A DNA stretch of 64,000 bases from Seohaeicola sp024304985 (GTDB taxonomy: Bacteria > Pseudomonadota > Alphaproteobacteria > Rhodobacterales > Rhodobacteraceae). The DNA lies in contig NZ_JARAMP010000008.1 of assembly GCF_028802875.1 (NCBI RefSeq), forward strand, positions 62,001-126,000, given 5' to 3'. Made by a program: the position numbers and the translations under genes. Position 1 is the first letter of the stretch. Each line of letters begins with the position of its first letter. The notes beneath the pieces were generated by a model, which searched no databases, had not been told where the DNA came from, and saw nothing but the letters and a program-made list of their open reading frames with translations. Below, piece by piece: positions 15,566 through 23,290 of this stretch.

Positions 15566-16687
15566 ATGTATCAGCCTGTTATCAGCGGAACCGGGGTGTT
15601 CACCCCCGCGCAGGTCATCACCAATGACGAGCTTGTCGCGGCCTTCAACGCCTATGCCGATCGTTACAATGCCGCGCATGCCGCCGAGATCGCGGCTGGT
15701 GAGGTTGTGGCGAAGGAACATTCCTCGTCCGAGTTCATCTTCAAGGCATCCGGGATCGAGCAGCGCTATGTGCTGGACAAGACAGGGGTGCTGGACCCTG
15801 AAGTGATGCATCCGTTGCTGCGCCAGCGCAGCGATGAGGAACCGGGCGTCATGGCGGAAATGGCGCTGGATGCCTGTGGGAAGGCGCTGGCGATGGCGGG
15901 GTTGACCGGGGCCGACATTGATCTGGTGATCTGTGCCGCCAGCAATATGGAACGCGCCTATCCCGCCGTGGCGGTGGAGATTCAGCAGTTGCTGGGCGCG
16001 GGCGGCTTTGCCTTCGACATGAACGTGGCCTGTTCCTCGGCCACCTTCGGCATTCAGGCGGCCGCCGATATGGTGCGCGCGGGATCGGCGCGGCGCGCGA
16101 TCGTGGTGAACCCCGAGATCTGTTCGGGCCATCTGGAATGGCGCGACCGCGATTGTCATTTCATCTTCGGCGATGTCTGCACCGCTACCGTGATCGAACG
16201 GGAGGAAGACGCGAAGGGCGCGCATTTCAAGGTGATTTCCACCCGTTGCGCGACGCAGTTTTCCAACAATATCCGCAACAACAACGGTTTCCTGCGCCGT
16301 TCGCGCCCCGATGGGGTGGCCGACCGGCGCGACATGCAGTTCATGCAGAACGGGCGCAAAGTGTTCAAGGAGGTGGTGCCGATGGTGTCGGACCATATCC
16401 TTGCGCATCTGGCGGCTGAAGGGGTTCAGCCGTCACAGTTGCGGCGGCTGTGGCTGCATCAGGCGAACAAGTCGATGAACGATTTCATCGGGCGCAAGGT
16501 GCTGGGTCGTGAGCCGGAACCGGGAGAGCAGCCCAATATCCTGCAGGAATATGCCAATACCTCCTCGGCCGGGTCGATCATCGCCTTTGCGAAACATTCC
16601 GCGGATCTGCGGCCCGGCGACATGGGGCTGATCTGTTCCTTTGGCGCGGGCTATTCGGTGGGATCGGTGCTGATCCAGCGGGTTTAA
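15566..16687 (+). CDS. Beta-ketoacyl-ACP synthase III-like protein
   Basis: The 373-residue thiolase-fold protein has the KAS III catalytic set: Cys156 in FDMNVACSSATFGIQ, a His in LWLHQANKSMNDF and an Asn in LQEYANTSSAGSI. It ends with the GLICSFGAGYSVGSVLIQRV glycine-rich strand. It is longer than canonical FabH (about 320 residues) owing to an insert after the first helix (AYADRYNAAHAAEIAAGEVV). It therefore belongs to a FabH-like subgroup that may prime fatty acid or other acyl synthesis. The gene stands alone and its stop overlaps that of the convergent transglycosylase by 4 bases. Confidence 0.87.
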   Translation: MYQPVISGTGVFTPAQVITNDELVAAFNAYADRYNAAHAAEIAAGEVVAKEHSSSEFIFKASGIEQRYVLDKTGVLDPEVMHPLLRQRSDEEPGVMAEMALDACGKALAMAGLTGADIDLVICAASNMERAYPAVAVEIQQLLGAGGFAFDMNVACSSATFGIQAAADMVRAGSARRAIVVNPEICSGHLEWRDRDCHFIFGDVCTATVIEREEDAKGAHFKVISTRCATQFSNNIRNNNGFLRRSRPDGVADRRDMQFMQNGRKVFKEVVPMVSDHILAHLAAEGVQPSQLRRLWLHQANKSMNDFIGRKVLGREPEPGEQPNILQEYANTSSAGSIIAFAKHSADLRPGDMGLICSFGAGYSVGSVLIQRV

Positions 16688-17916
16688 CGCAGGACCGATT
16701 TCATCGACGCATCGGGAAAGCAGGTGGGGCTTTGGCCTGTCGCCTCTTGCCATGCGCCGATGGATCGCCGCGTGCGGAACCCGGCCAGACCATCCGCGCC
16801 GCCGGTATCATGGCCCATGGCTTGCAACGCACTCTGCATGGCGGCGACATCGCCGCGCATGAGGCCACCCACGCGGCCCCATGGCGCGGTGAAATCGCCC
16901 ATGCCATAGGCGATGCGGTCGCCCACATGGCCCACGAAGAGGGCGTAGAGATCGGACATGTTATAGGCTTTCAGCACATAGAAATTCTGCGTGACCAGAA
17001 AGGCGGGACCGAAGCGACCTGCGGGCAGCATCAGAAAGCCTTCACGCGGCAGCTCCGCAGCGGGGAAGGGGCGCCCCCCGGTGCGGGTGATGCCCATGGC
17101 GGCCCAGTCGGCAAAGGTCCGGCCCCGGTCAGGGCCTTCCAGCGCGCAGGAGACTTGCGGGGGCAGCACCACCTCGAACCCCCAGTCGCGCCCAGCCTGC
17201 CAGCCATGATGAGCCAGATAAGCTGCGATGGAGGCGATGGTATCGGGTTCCGAGCCGAAGATGTCGGCGCGACCGTCGCCATCACCGTCACGGGCGTGGG
17301 TCAGCACATTCGAGGGCATGAATTGCGGCTGTCCCAGTGCACCCGCCCAGCTTGACCGCAGCCCGCGCGGGTTGATCCGCGCGGTTTCGGCCAGTTGCAG
17401 GGCGGCGATGAGTTCATCGGTGAAGTAGTCCGCGCGGGTCGCCATGAAACCCTTGGTGCCCAGCACGGCATAGGCGTCATGCGGGATCGCGGCGCGCCCA
17501 AAGGCGGATTCGCGACCCCAGATGGCAAGGATGATGCGACCGGGCACGCCGGTTTGTTGTTCGGTCCGGGCGAGGGTGGCGGCATGGCGGCGGGCCATGC
17601 TGACGCCGTCGCGGGTCGTCGCGGCAACGGTGGCGGGGGCGAAATAGGCGGCGGGGCTGCCGAATTCGCCCTGCCGCTGCGGGCCGGGGGCGGGGGCGTT
17701 GCTGCCGGGGGGGACCAGATCGGGCAGATCCCACATCAGGCTGACGCCCTGAAACGCGGCCTCATGCGTGGCGCGGGACACGCCTGCAGCACGGGCGCGG
17801 GGCCAGACGGTGTCATCCAGCCATGTGCGGAACTTCCGTTCCACGGCGGCGCGGTCCTGCGCCATCACGGGCAGGGCGGGCAGAAGCAGGAGCAGGGCAA
17901 GGATCAGGGCGCGCAT
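16684..17916 (-). CDS. Lytic murein transglycosylase, MltB/SltB family
   Basis: The 410-residue protein starts with a clear signal peptide (MRALILALLLLLPALPVMA). It carries the MltB domain (TEQQTGVPGRIILAIWGRESAFG, with catalytic Glu136; SSWAGALGQPQFMPSNVL; DGDGDGRADIF) and ends with a peptidoglycan-binding_1 module (MQSALQAMGHDTGGADGLAGFRTRRSIGAWQEATG). It cleaves glycan strands in the periplasm to form 1,6-anhydromuropeptides. The cleavage site is of the signal peptidase I type rather than a lipobox, so it is a soluble periplasmic form. Confidence 0.93.
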   Translation of the reverse strand: MRALILALLLLLPALPVMAQDRAAVERKFRTWLDDTVWPRARAAGVSRATHEAAFQGVSLMWDLPDLVPPGSNAPAPGPQRQGEFGSPAAYFAPATVAATTRDGVSMARRHAATLARTEQQTGVPGRIILAIWGRESAFGRAAIPHDAYAVLGTKGFMATRADYFTDELIAALQLAETARINPRGLRSSWAGALGQPQFMPSNVLTHARDGDGDGRADIFGSEPDTIASIAAYLAHHGWQAGRDWGFEVVLPPQVSCALEGPDRGRTFADWAAMGITRTGGRPFPAAELPREGFLMLPAGRFGPAFLVTQNFYVLKAYNMSDLYALFVGHVGDRIAYGMGDFTAPWGRVGGLMRGDVAAMQSALQAMGHDTGGADGLAGFRTRRSIGAWQEATGQSPTCFPDASMKSVLR

Positions 17917-17963
17917 GGGGACTCCGTCAAGTGCGGCGAGCCTAGCACGCGGGATGCGGGGCG

Positions 17964-18560
17964 TCAGCCTTGTGTCTTGGGGCGGTCGCCCACGGCTTCA
18001 CGCCAGTGGATGCGGCAAAGGCTTTCATAGCTTTCATTGCCACCGATGAAGACCTGCGCGCCATCGGTCAGCGCGCGGCCGTCGGGGCCTTTGCGCACGA
18101 CCATCGTGGCCTTCTTGCCGCAATGGCAGATCGTGCGGACTTCGCGCAATTCATCGGCCAGCGCCAGAAGCGTGGCCGAGCCGGGGAAGAGTTCGCCCCG
18201 GAAATCGACGCGCAGACCATAGCACATGACGGGCACGCCCAGATCATCGACGGCGCGGGCCAGATCCCAGACCTGCGCGGCTTCCAGAAACTGCGCCTCG
18301 TCGATGAAGACGCAGGCGATGGGGGCCGCGTCCAGTCGCGCGGCTAGCCGTGCAAAGAGGTTGTCGCCGGGGGCGAATGTATCCGCTTCCTGCCCGATGC
18401 CGATGCGCGAGGCGACGCGGCCATGGCCTGCGCGCCCGTCCACTTGCGCTGTCAACAGATAGGTCTGCATCCCGCGTTCGCGGTAGTTGTGCGAGGCTTG
18501 CAGCAGGACAGTGGATTTGCCCGCGTTCATGGTGGAGTAATGGAAATAGAGCTTGGCCAT
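17964..18560 (-). CDS. tdk: Thymidine kinase
   Basis: The 198-residue enzyme salvages thymidine to dTMP. It has the type II TK pattern: P-loop STMNAGKSTVLLQ, CVFIDEAQFL with the catalytic Glu, MCYGLRVDFRGELFPGS, and a zinc-binding CHCGKKA region with a second Cys near the C-terminus. Its 5' flank is unusual: a candidate structured RNA (18618-18745) and a good -10 element lie upstream on the same strand, so the mRNA may have a folded leader of about 185 bases. The next upstream gene is carB, on the same strand. Confidence 0.95.
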   Translation of the reverse strand: MAKLYFHYSTMNAGKSTVLLQASHNYRERGMQTYLLTAQVDGRAGHGRVASRIGIGQEADTFAPGDNLFARLAARLDAAPIACVFIDEAQFLEAAQVWDLARAVDDLGVPVMCYGLRVDFRGELFPGSATLLALADELREVRTICHCGKKATMVVRKGPDGRALTDGAQVFIGGNESYESLCRIHWREAVGDRPKTQG

Positions 18561-18617
18561 GGGCGCGATCTAGCCGCCGGGGCGGGGCAAAGGCAAGCCA
18601 TCAGAGCGTGAGCTGCC

Positions 18618-18745
18618 TTGTTCAATCCGTCGCATCTTTTGCCCTTTCGGGCCTCATCCCCTCCGACCGGGTGAGAACGCGACGGATCTAAACAAACCCC
18701 GCTGGAGATACGGGGACACTCGTTAACGCTGCAGCCAAACGCAGC
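18618..18745 (-). ncRNA. Candidate structured RNA or tdk leader, family not recognised
   Basis: Read on the reverse strand, the segment can fold into a hairpin GCTGC/GCAGC at the predicted 5' end (18745-18728) and a second hairpin CCCCG/CGGGG (18715-18697). Next comes a multi-branched unit closed by a 9-base stem ATCCGTCGC/GCGACGGAT (18687-18679 with 18633-18625), extended by TTGTT/AACAA past a small internal loop. The unit encloses a GAAA-capped GCCC/GGGC hairpin (18652-18641) and a CTCACCC/GGGATGAG stem. The GNRA loop has the right sequence only on this strand. There is no T-run after it, so it may be the tdk 5' leader rather than a separate sRNA. I do not recognise a known family. Confidence 0.5.
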
Positions 18746-18751
18746 CATGAC

Positions 18752-18757
18752 ATTATA
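18752..18757 (-). promoter_or_regulatory. TATAAT -10 element upstream of the candidate RNA
   Basis: A perfect TATAAT on the reverse strand places a start near 18745, exactly at the base of the first hairpin. No good TTGACA-type -35 is seen 16-18 bases upstream (AATACT at best), so activation or an extended context may be needed. Confidence 0.5.
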
Positions 18758-18908
18758 TAACCAATGGTGGAAAAAGTATTAACAGTTTTTGCCCGCGCCA
18801 TGGACATTGATGCTTTGGCGCAGAAATGTCACATGCGTTGTTCATGCATAAAATGACCAGATCCAATGATCATTTAATGCATGGTTTTCAGGGGCCTTGC
18901 CGGTCGGG

Positions 18909-21900
18909 TCAGCCTTGCAGCGGCATTACGGTGAAATCGCCTTCTTCGCGGGCGCGCATGGCCAGGGCTGCAGCATGGCTACCCGCTGCGGTTGTGAAGT
19001 AGGGGATCTTGTCGTAAAGCGCGACCTTGCGGATCTCGCGGCTGTCTTCGACGGCCTGCGCGCCTTCGGTCGTGTTCATGACCAGCGTGATGCCGCCGTC
19101 CTTGAGCATGTCCACCACATTGGGGCGCCCCTCATAGACCTTGTTCACCACGTCGCAGGCGACGCCGTTCTCCTCAAGCCATGCGGCGGTGCCGCGTGTG
19201 GCGACAATCGTCAGACCCAGCGCCGTGACGATCTGCGCGGCCTCGACCATATCGGCGGTCTTGTCGGCGTCGCGGATCGAGATGAACACCTTGCCTTCGC
19301 GCGGCAGATCGGTGCCGGCCCCCAACTGCGCCTTGAGGAAGGCGAGCGGGAAGGACACGTCCCAGCCCATCACCTCGCCGGTCGAGCGCATTTCCGGGCC
19401 AAGGATCGTGTCGACGCCGGGGAAGCGGGCGAAGGGCAGCACCGCCTCCTTGACCGAGAACCAAGGCATCGCCGGATCGGCCAGAGTCAGCGGATCGGCC
19501 ATGGGCAGGGTGCCGGGCTTAGCGTCCGCAGGATAGGGGCCGCGATGGGGGAAGTTCGACATCGGCTCCCCTGCCATGAGACGCGCGGCGATCGAGGCGA
19601 TGGCGGAATCTGTTGCCTTGGCCACGAAAGGCACGGTGCGCGAGGCGCGGGGGTTCACCTCGATCAGATACACCTCGTCGTCCTTGATCGCGAATTGCAC
19701 GTTCATCAGGCCGACAACGCCAAGGGCCAGCGCCAGTGCTTCGGTCTGTTTGTGAACCTCGTCGATGATGTGCCGGGGCAGGGAGTAGGGGGGCAGCGAA
19801 CAGGCGCTGTCGCCGGAATGCACACCCGCTTCCTCGATATGCTGCATCAGGCCCGCCACATGCACGGTCTTGCCATCGCAGAGCGCGTCCACATCCATTT
19901 CCACGGCACCTGACAGATAGCTGTCGAGCAGGACGGGGCTGTCGCCCGACACGACCACGGCCTCGCGGATGTAGCGTTCCAGATGGGCCATGTCGCGCAC
20001 GATCTCCATCGCGCGGCCACCCAGCACGTAGGAGGGGCGGATCACCAGCGGGAAGCCGATATCTTCGGCAATGGCCAGCGCCTGCGCGTCGGTGGAGGCG
20101 ATGCCGTTGCGCGGCTGTTTCAGGCCAAGACGCTGGACAAGCTGCTGGAACCGCTCGCGGTCTTCGGCAAGGTCGATGGCGTCGGGCGTGGTGCCAAGGA
20201 TGGGGATACCTTCCTCGTAAAGCGCATTCGCCAGTTTCAGCGGGGTCTGGCCGCCGAACTGGACGATCACGCCGTGCAACGTTCCGTTGGTCTGTTCGAC
20301 CCGCAGGATTTCCATCACATGCTCGAAGGTCAGCGGTTCGAAATAGAGCCGGTCCGACGTGTCATAGTCGGTGGACACCGTTTCCGGGTTGCAGTTGATC
20401 ATGATGGTTTCATAGCCCACGTCCGACAGCGCAAAGCAGGCGTGGCAGCAGCAATAATCGAACTCGATCCCTTGACCGATGCGGTTGGGGCCCCCGCCCA
20501 GAATGACCACTTTCTTGCGGTCAGAGGGGCGGGCTTCGCATTCCACATCGCCCATCGCGGGGGCTTCATAGGTGGAATACATGTAAGGCGTCTGCGCTTC
20601 GAACTCGGCGCCGCAGGTGTCGATCCGCTTGAACACGGCATTGACACCAAGGTTCTGGCGGGCGCGGCGGACGTTCGCTTCGGTCCGGCCTGTCAGATGG
20701 GCCAGACGCGCGTCGGTAAAGCCCATCATCTTGAGCTTGCGCAGACCGTATTCGGTGACAGGAAGACCGTTCTTGCGGACCTCATCCTCGGCCTCGACGA
20801 TTTCGCGGATACGGGCCAGGAACCACGGATCGAACATGGTGGTCGCGTGGATTTCGTCATCGGTAAGGCCGTGGCGCATGGCCTGCGCGATGGTGCGCAT
20901 CCGGTCGGGCGTGGCCTTGGAGATGGCCTTGATCACGGCGGATTTCTCGGGTGCGCCTTCGATCTCGACCTCGTCAAAGCCGGTCAGGCCGGTTTCCATC
21001 GAGGCCAGCGCCTTTTGCAACGATTCGTGGATGGTGCGGCCAATGGCCATCGCCTCGCCCACGGATTTCATCGCGGTGGTCAGGTTGGGCTGGCTGCCGG
21101 GGAATTTCTCAAAGGCGAAGCGGGGGATCTTGGTCACGACATAGTCGATCGTCGGCTCGAAGCTGGCAGGCGTCACCTTGGTGATGTCATTGTCCAGCTC
21201 GTCCAGCGTATAGCCGACGGCCAGTTTCGCCGCGATCTTGGCAATCGGGAAACCCGTCGCCTTGGAGGCCAGCGCGGATGAACGCGACACACGCGGGTTC
21301 ATCTCGATCACGACCATGCGGCCATCGGCGGGGTTGATCGCCCATTGCACGTTCGAGCCGCCGGTTTCCACGCCGATCTCGCGCAGAACGGCGATCGAGC
21401 CGTTGCGCATGATCTGATATTCCTTGTCGGTCAGCGTCAGGGCGGGGGCGACGGTAATCGAATCGCCCGTATGCACCCCCATCGGATCGACGTTTTCGAT
21501 CGAGCAGACGATGATGGCGTTGTCGGCCTTGTCGCGGACCACCTCCATCTCGAACTCTTTCCAGCCGAGCAGGGATTCATCGACCAGAATCTGCGCCATG
21601 GGCGAGGCTTCCAGACCGGACCGGCAGTAATATTCATAATCGTCGCGGTTATAGGCCACGCCACCGCCGGTGCCGCCAAGGGTGAAGGCAGGACGGATGA
21701 TGGCGGGCAGGCCGATCTCTTCCAGCGCGTCCATGGCCTGTTTCAGACCAGCGGCGATATCGTATTTGCCGTTTTCCTTCTTGGGGGCGGCGACGATGGT
21801 GGCCTTGGGGTTCTCCAGACCGATGCGGTCCATCGCTTCGCGGAAAAGTTTGCGATCCTCGGCCATTTCAATGGCCTGACGGTTCGCGCCGATCAGTTCC

Positions 21901-22238
21901 ACGCCGAATTTCTCAAGCACGCCCATGTCCGCCAGCGCGAGACTGGTGTTCAGGCCGGTTTGCCCGCCCATCGTGGGCAGCAGCGCGTCGGGGCGTTCCT
22001 TTTCGATGATCTTGGCCACAACCTCGGGGGTGATCGGCTCGATATAGGTGGCGTCGGCCAGACCCGGATCGGTCATGATCGTCGCGGGGTTCGAGTTGAC
22101 GAGGATGACCCGGTAGCCTTCCTCGCGCAGCGCCTTGCAGGCTTGCGCGCCGGAATAGTCGAATTCGCAGGCCTGTCCGATCACGATGGGACCGGCTCCG
22201 ATGATCATGATGGAGGAGATATCGGTTCTTTTCGGCAT
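18909..22238 (-). CDS. carB: Carbamoyl-phosphate synthase, large subunit
   Basis: The 1109-residue protein makes carbamoyl phosphate for arginine and pyrimidine synthesis, using ammonia channelled from CarA. Two homologous ATP-grasp halves are visible: the first with IMIIGAGPIVIGQACEFDYSG and PAFTLGGTGGGVAYN, the second with VVILGGGPNRIGQGIEFDYCCCHA and VIRPSYVLGGRAMEIV. An oligomerisation domain lies between them and an MGS-like allosteric domain (GKVFISIRDADKTADMVEAA ... GLTIVATRGTAAWL) is at the C-terminus. I chose MPKRTDISSI at 22238, the normal family start. carA is not adjacent, as usual in this group. Confidence 0.96.
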   Translation of the reverse strand: MPKRTDISSIMIIGAGPIVIGQACEFDYSGAQACKALREEGYRVILVNSNPATIMTDPGLADATYIEPITPEVVAKIIEKERPDALLPTMGGQTGLNTSLALADMGVLEKFGVELIGANRQAIEMAEDRKLFREAMDRIGLENPKATIVAAPKKENGKYDIAAGLKQAMDALEEIGLPAIIRPAFTLGGTGGGVAYNRDDYEYYCRSGLEASPMAQILVDESLLGWKEFEMEVVRDKADNAIIVCSIENVDPMGVHTGDSITVAPALTLTDKEYQIMRNGSIAVLREIGVETGGSNVQWAINPADGRMVVIEMNPRVSRSSALASKATGFPIAKIAAKLAVGYTLDELDNDITKVTPASFEPTIDYVVTKIPRFAFEKFPGSQPNLTTAMKSVGEAMAIGRTIHESLQKALASMETGLTGFDEVEIEGAPEKSAVIKAISKATPDRMRTIAQAMRHGLTDDEIHATTMFDPWFLARIREIVEAEDEVRKNGLPVTEYGLRKLKMMGFTDARLAHLTGRTEANVRRARQNLGVNAVFKRIDTCGAEFEAQTPYMYSTYEAPAMGDVECEARPSDRKKVVILGGGPNRIGQGIEFDYCCCHACFALSDVGYETIMINCNPETVSTDYDTSDRLYFEPLTFEHVMEILRVEQTNGTLHGVIVQFGGQTPLKLANALYEEGIPILGTTPDAIDLAEDRERFQQLVQRLGLKQPRNGIASTDAQALAIAEDIGFPLVIRPSYVLGGRAMEIVRDMAHLERYIREAVVVSGDSPVLLDSYLSGAVEMDVDALCDGKTVHVAGLMQHIEEAGVHSGDSACSLPPYSLPRHIIDEVHKQTEALALALGVVGLMNVQFAIKDDEVYLIEVNPRASRTVPFVAKATDSAIASIAARLMAGEPMSNFPHRGPYPADAKPGTLPMADPLTLADPAMPWFSVKEAVLPFARFPGVDTILGPEMRSTGEVMGWDVSFPLAFLKAQLGAGTDLPREGKVFISIRDADKTADMVEAAQIVTALGLTIVATRGTAAWLEENGVACDVVNKVYEGRPNVVDMLKDGGITLVMNTTEGAQAVEDSREIRKVALYDKIPYFTTAAGSHAAALAMRAREEGDFTVMPLQG

Positions 22239-22600
22239 GTCGGTCCCCTTATGGCGCGGCGCATCAGGGAGGTGGCGCCCGCGCGGCAGCATGGCGCAGC
22301 GGGGCAGCCCCGCGCGCAAATTCTCGTGGGTTATAGACATCCCAAGATGCGGCGCAAGTCCTGTTTGGCGGTGGAAACTTCGGTTTTTTCGCAGGGCCCG
22401 CAGCCCTTGAATTCATGAATTTGCATACTTATGTCAACTTTGATTGACAAGTTCGGGTCATGGTTGGCGTTGCGACGCCGCTTTTTCCTTTTTAACCCAT
22501 CTTCGCTTTCGATGAGGAAACTGTCCCGTCCCATCACATGGGCGCGGAGGGAAGGAACCTACATGGCACCGCCGCTTCGGCAGCTGCAAGGATATCGACC
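22239..22600. other. Intergenic region between carB and the bch locus
   Basis: These 362 bases separate divergent carB and the bchJ-like gene. Beyond the PpsR-type site at 22432-22449, I see a GAATTCATGAATTT palindrome near 22410-22423 and no gene. Transcription toward bchJ-like probably starts around 22475, after the TTGACA that overlaps the PpsR site. Confidence 0.5.
22432..22449. promoter_or_regulatory. PpsR/CrtJ-type site TGT-N12-ACA upstream of the bchJ-like gene
   Basis: TGTCAACTTTGATTGACA matches the TGT-N12-ACA palindrome bound by the redox/light repressor PpsR (CrtJ) at photosynthesis genes. Its right half contains TTGACA, a -35-like hexamer, so binding would block RNA polymerase. 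It is one of two such sites in this locus. Confidence 0.8.
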
Positions 22601-23227
22601 ATGACCGCCCCTACGGCCGGTTTGCTGCGCGCGCCCCGCCGCAAGGGCATGATGGGGTCGCAGACGGTTTTGCCGCTGGTCGCGGCGGTCGAGCGGAGGC
22701 TGGGCACAGAGGCTGTGGCACAGCTTCTGGATGAGGCGCGTTTCCTGCACCTGCCCGATCCGGGCGAGCCCGTGCGTGAACGGCAGGTGGCGGTTCTGCA
22801 CCAGTCGCTGCGCCGCAACCATCCCGACACGGCGGAAGAGATTCAGCGCGAGGCAGCCCGCGACGCGGTGGAATGGATCATGGCCAACCGGATGCCTGCG
22901 CGGGCGCGTCTGTTGCTGACGAATATGCCCTATCCTCTGGCCGTCTGGATGCTGGGGCGGCATGCGGTGCAGAACGCCTGGACCTTTGGCGGCTCGGGCA
23001 AGTTCAGCATTCTGGGGACCAACGAATTCCAGTTGATCGACAACCCGACTGTGCGCGGGGAGCACAGCGCCAGTCCTATCTGTGTCTGGCACGAGGAATT
23101 GTTCCAGCACACTTTCCGCCGGATGGCGCATAGCCGCCTGCGCTGCGTCGAGACGTCCTGCATGGCCGCCGGGGCCGATGCCTGTCGATTCCGGCTGGAA
23201 ATGGAGCCCGCCCCCTCGGGCGCTTGA
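22601..23227 (+). CDS. V4R-domain BchJ-like protein
   Basis: The 208-residue protein carries a V4R domain, with the C-terminal pattern ICVWHEELFQHTFRRMAHSRLRCVETSCMAAGADACRF. Its N-terminal half resembles BchJ (TVLPLVAAVERRLG, DAVEWIMANRMPARARLLLTNMP, AVQNAWTFGGSGKF). It is clearly paralogous to the BchJ at 24959-25546, with the same Cys/His spacing. BchJ was once thought to reduce the chlorophyllide vinyl group; it is now more often viewed as a porphyrin-binding or delivery factor. I chose the ATG at 22601, preceded by AAGGA. The PpsR-type site upstream supports a role in bacteriochlorophyll synthesis. What distinguishes it from BchJ is unknown. Confidence 0.8.
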   Translation: MTAPTAGLLRAPRRKGMMGSQTVLPLVAAVERRLGTEAVAQLLDEARFLHLPDPGEPVRERQVAVLHQSLRRNHPDTAEEIQREAARDAVEWIMANRMPARARLLLTNMPYPLAVWMLGRHAVQNAWTFGGSGKFSILGTNEFQLIDNPTVRGEHSASPICVWHEELFQHTFRRMAHSRLRCVETSCMAAGADACRFRLEMEPAPSGA

Positions 23228-23237
23228 TCTGTGTCAA
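23224..23237. promoter_or_regulatory. FnrL-type site TTGAT-N4-GTCAA at the bchE promoter
   Basis: TTGATCTGTGTCAA differs from the FNR consensus (TTGATnnnnATCAA) at one base. It begins inside the last codons of the bchJ-like gene and overlaps the PpsR-type site by 6 bases. FnrL control of bchE is known in Rhodobacter sphaeroides, which supports the call. Confidence 0.65.
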
Positions 23238-23249
23238 TCTAAGTTGACA
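23232..23249. promoter_or_regulatory. PpsR/CrtJ-type site TGT-N12-ACA upstream of bchE
   Basis: TGTCAATCTAAGTTGACA is a perfect TGT-N12-ACA site. As with the site at 22432, the TTGACA in its right half can serve as a -35 hexamer. It lies 42 bases before the bchE start codon. Confidence 0.82.
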
Positions 23250-23290
23250 TTTAATGTGTCAGATTTCCTGAAAATCTCAGGGAGTCTGCC

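Noticed and set aside
18641..18690. Hammerhead-ribozyme-like run GATGAGGCCCGAAAGGGCAAAAG on the reverse strand of the carB-tdk gap.
   Set aside because: The core needs CUGAUGA before stem II and GAAA after it. Here the core reads GGGAUGA and AAAA, so invariant C3, U4 and G12 are missing and no cleavage triplet is placed correctly.
18527..18748. A 73-codon reverse-strand frame (MAAFGCSVNECPRISSG...) across the candidate RNA.
   Set aside because: No family resemblance, no ribosome binding site, and it covers strong RNA stems, which explains its open length better than coding does.
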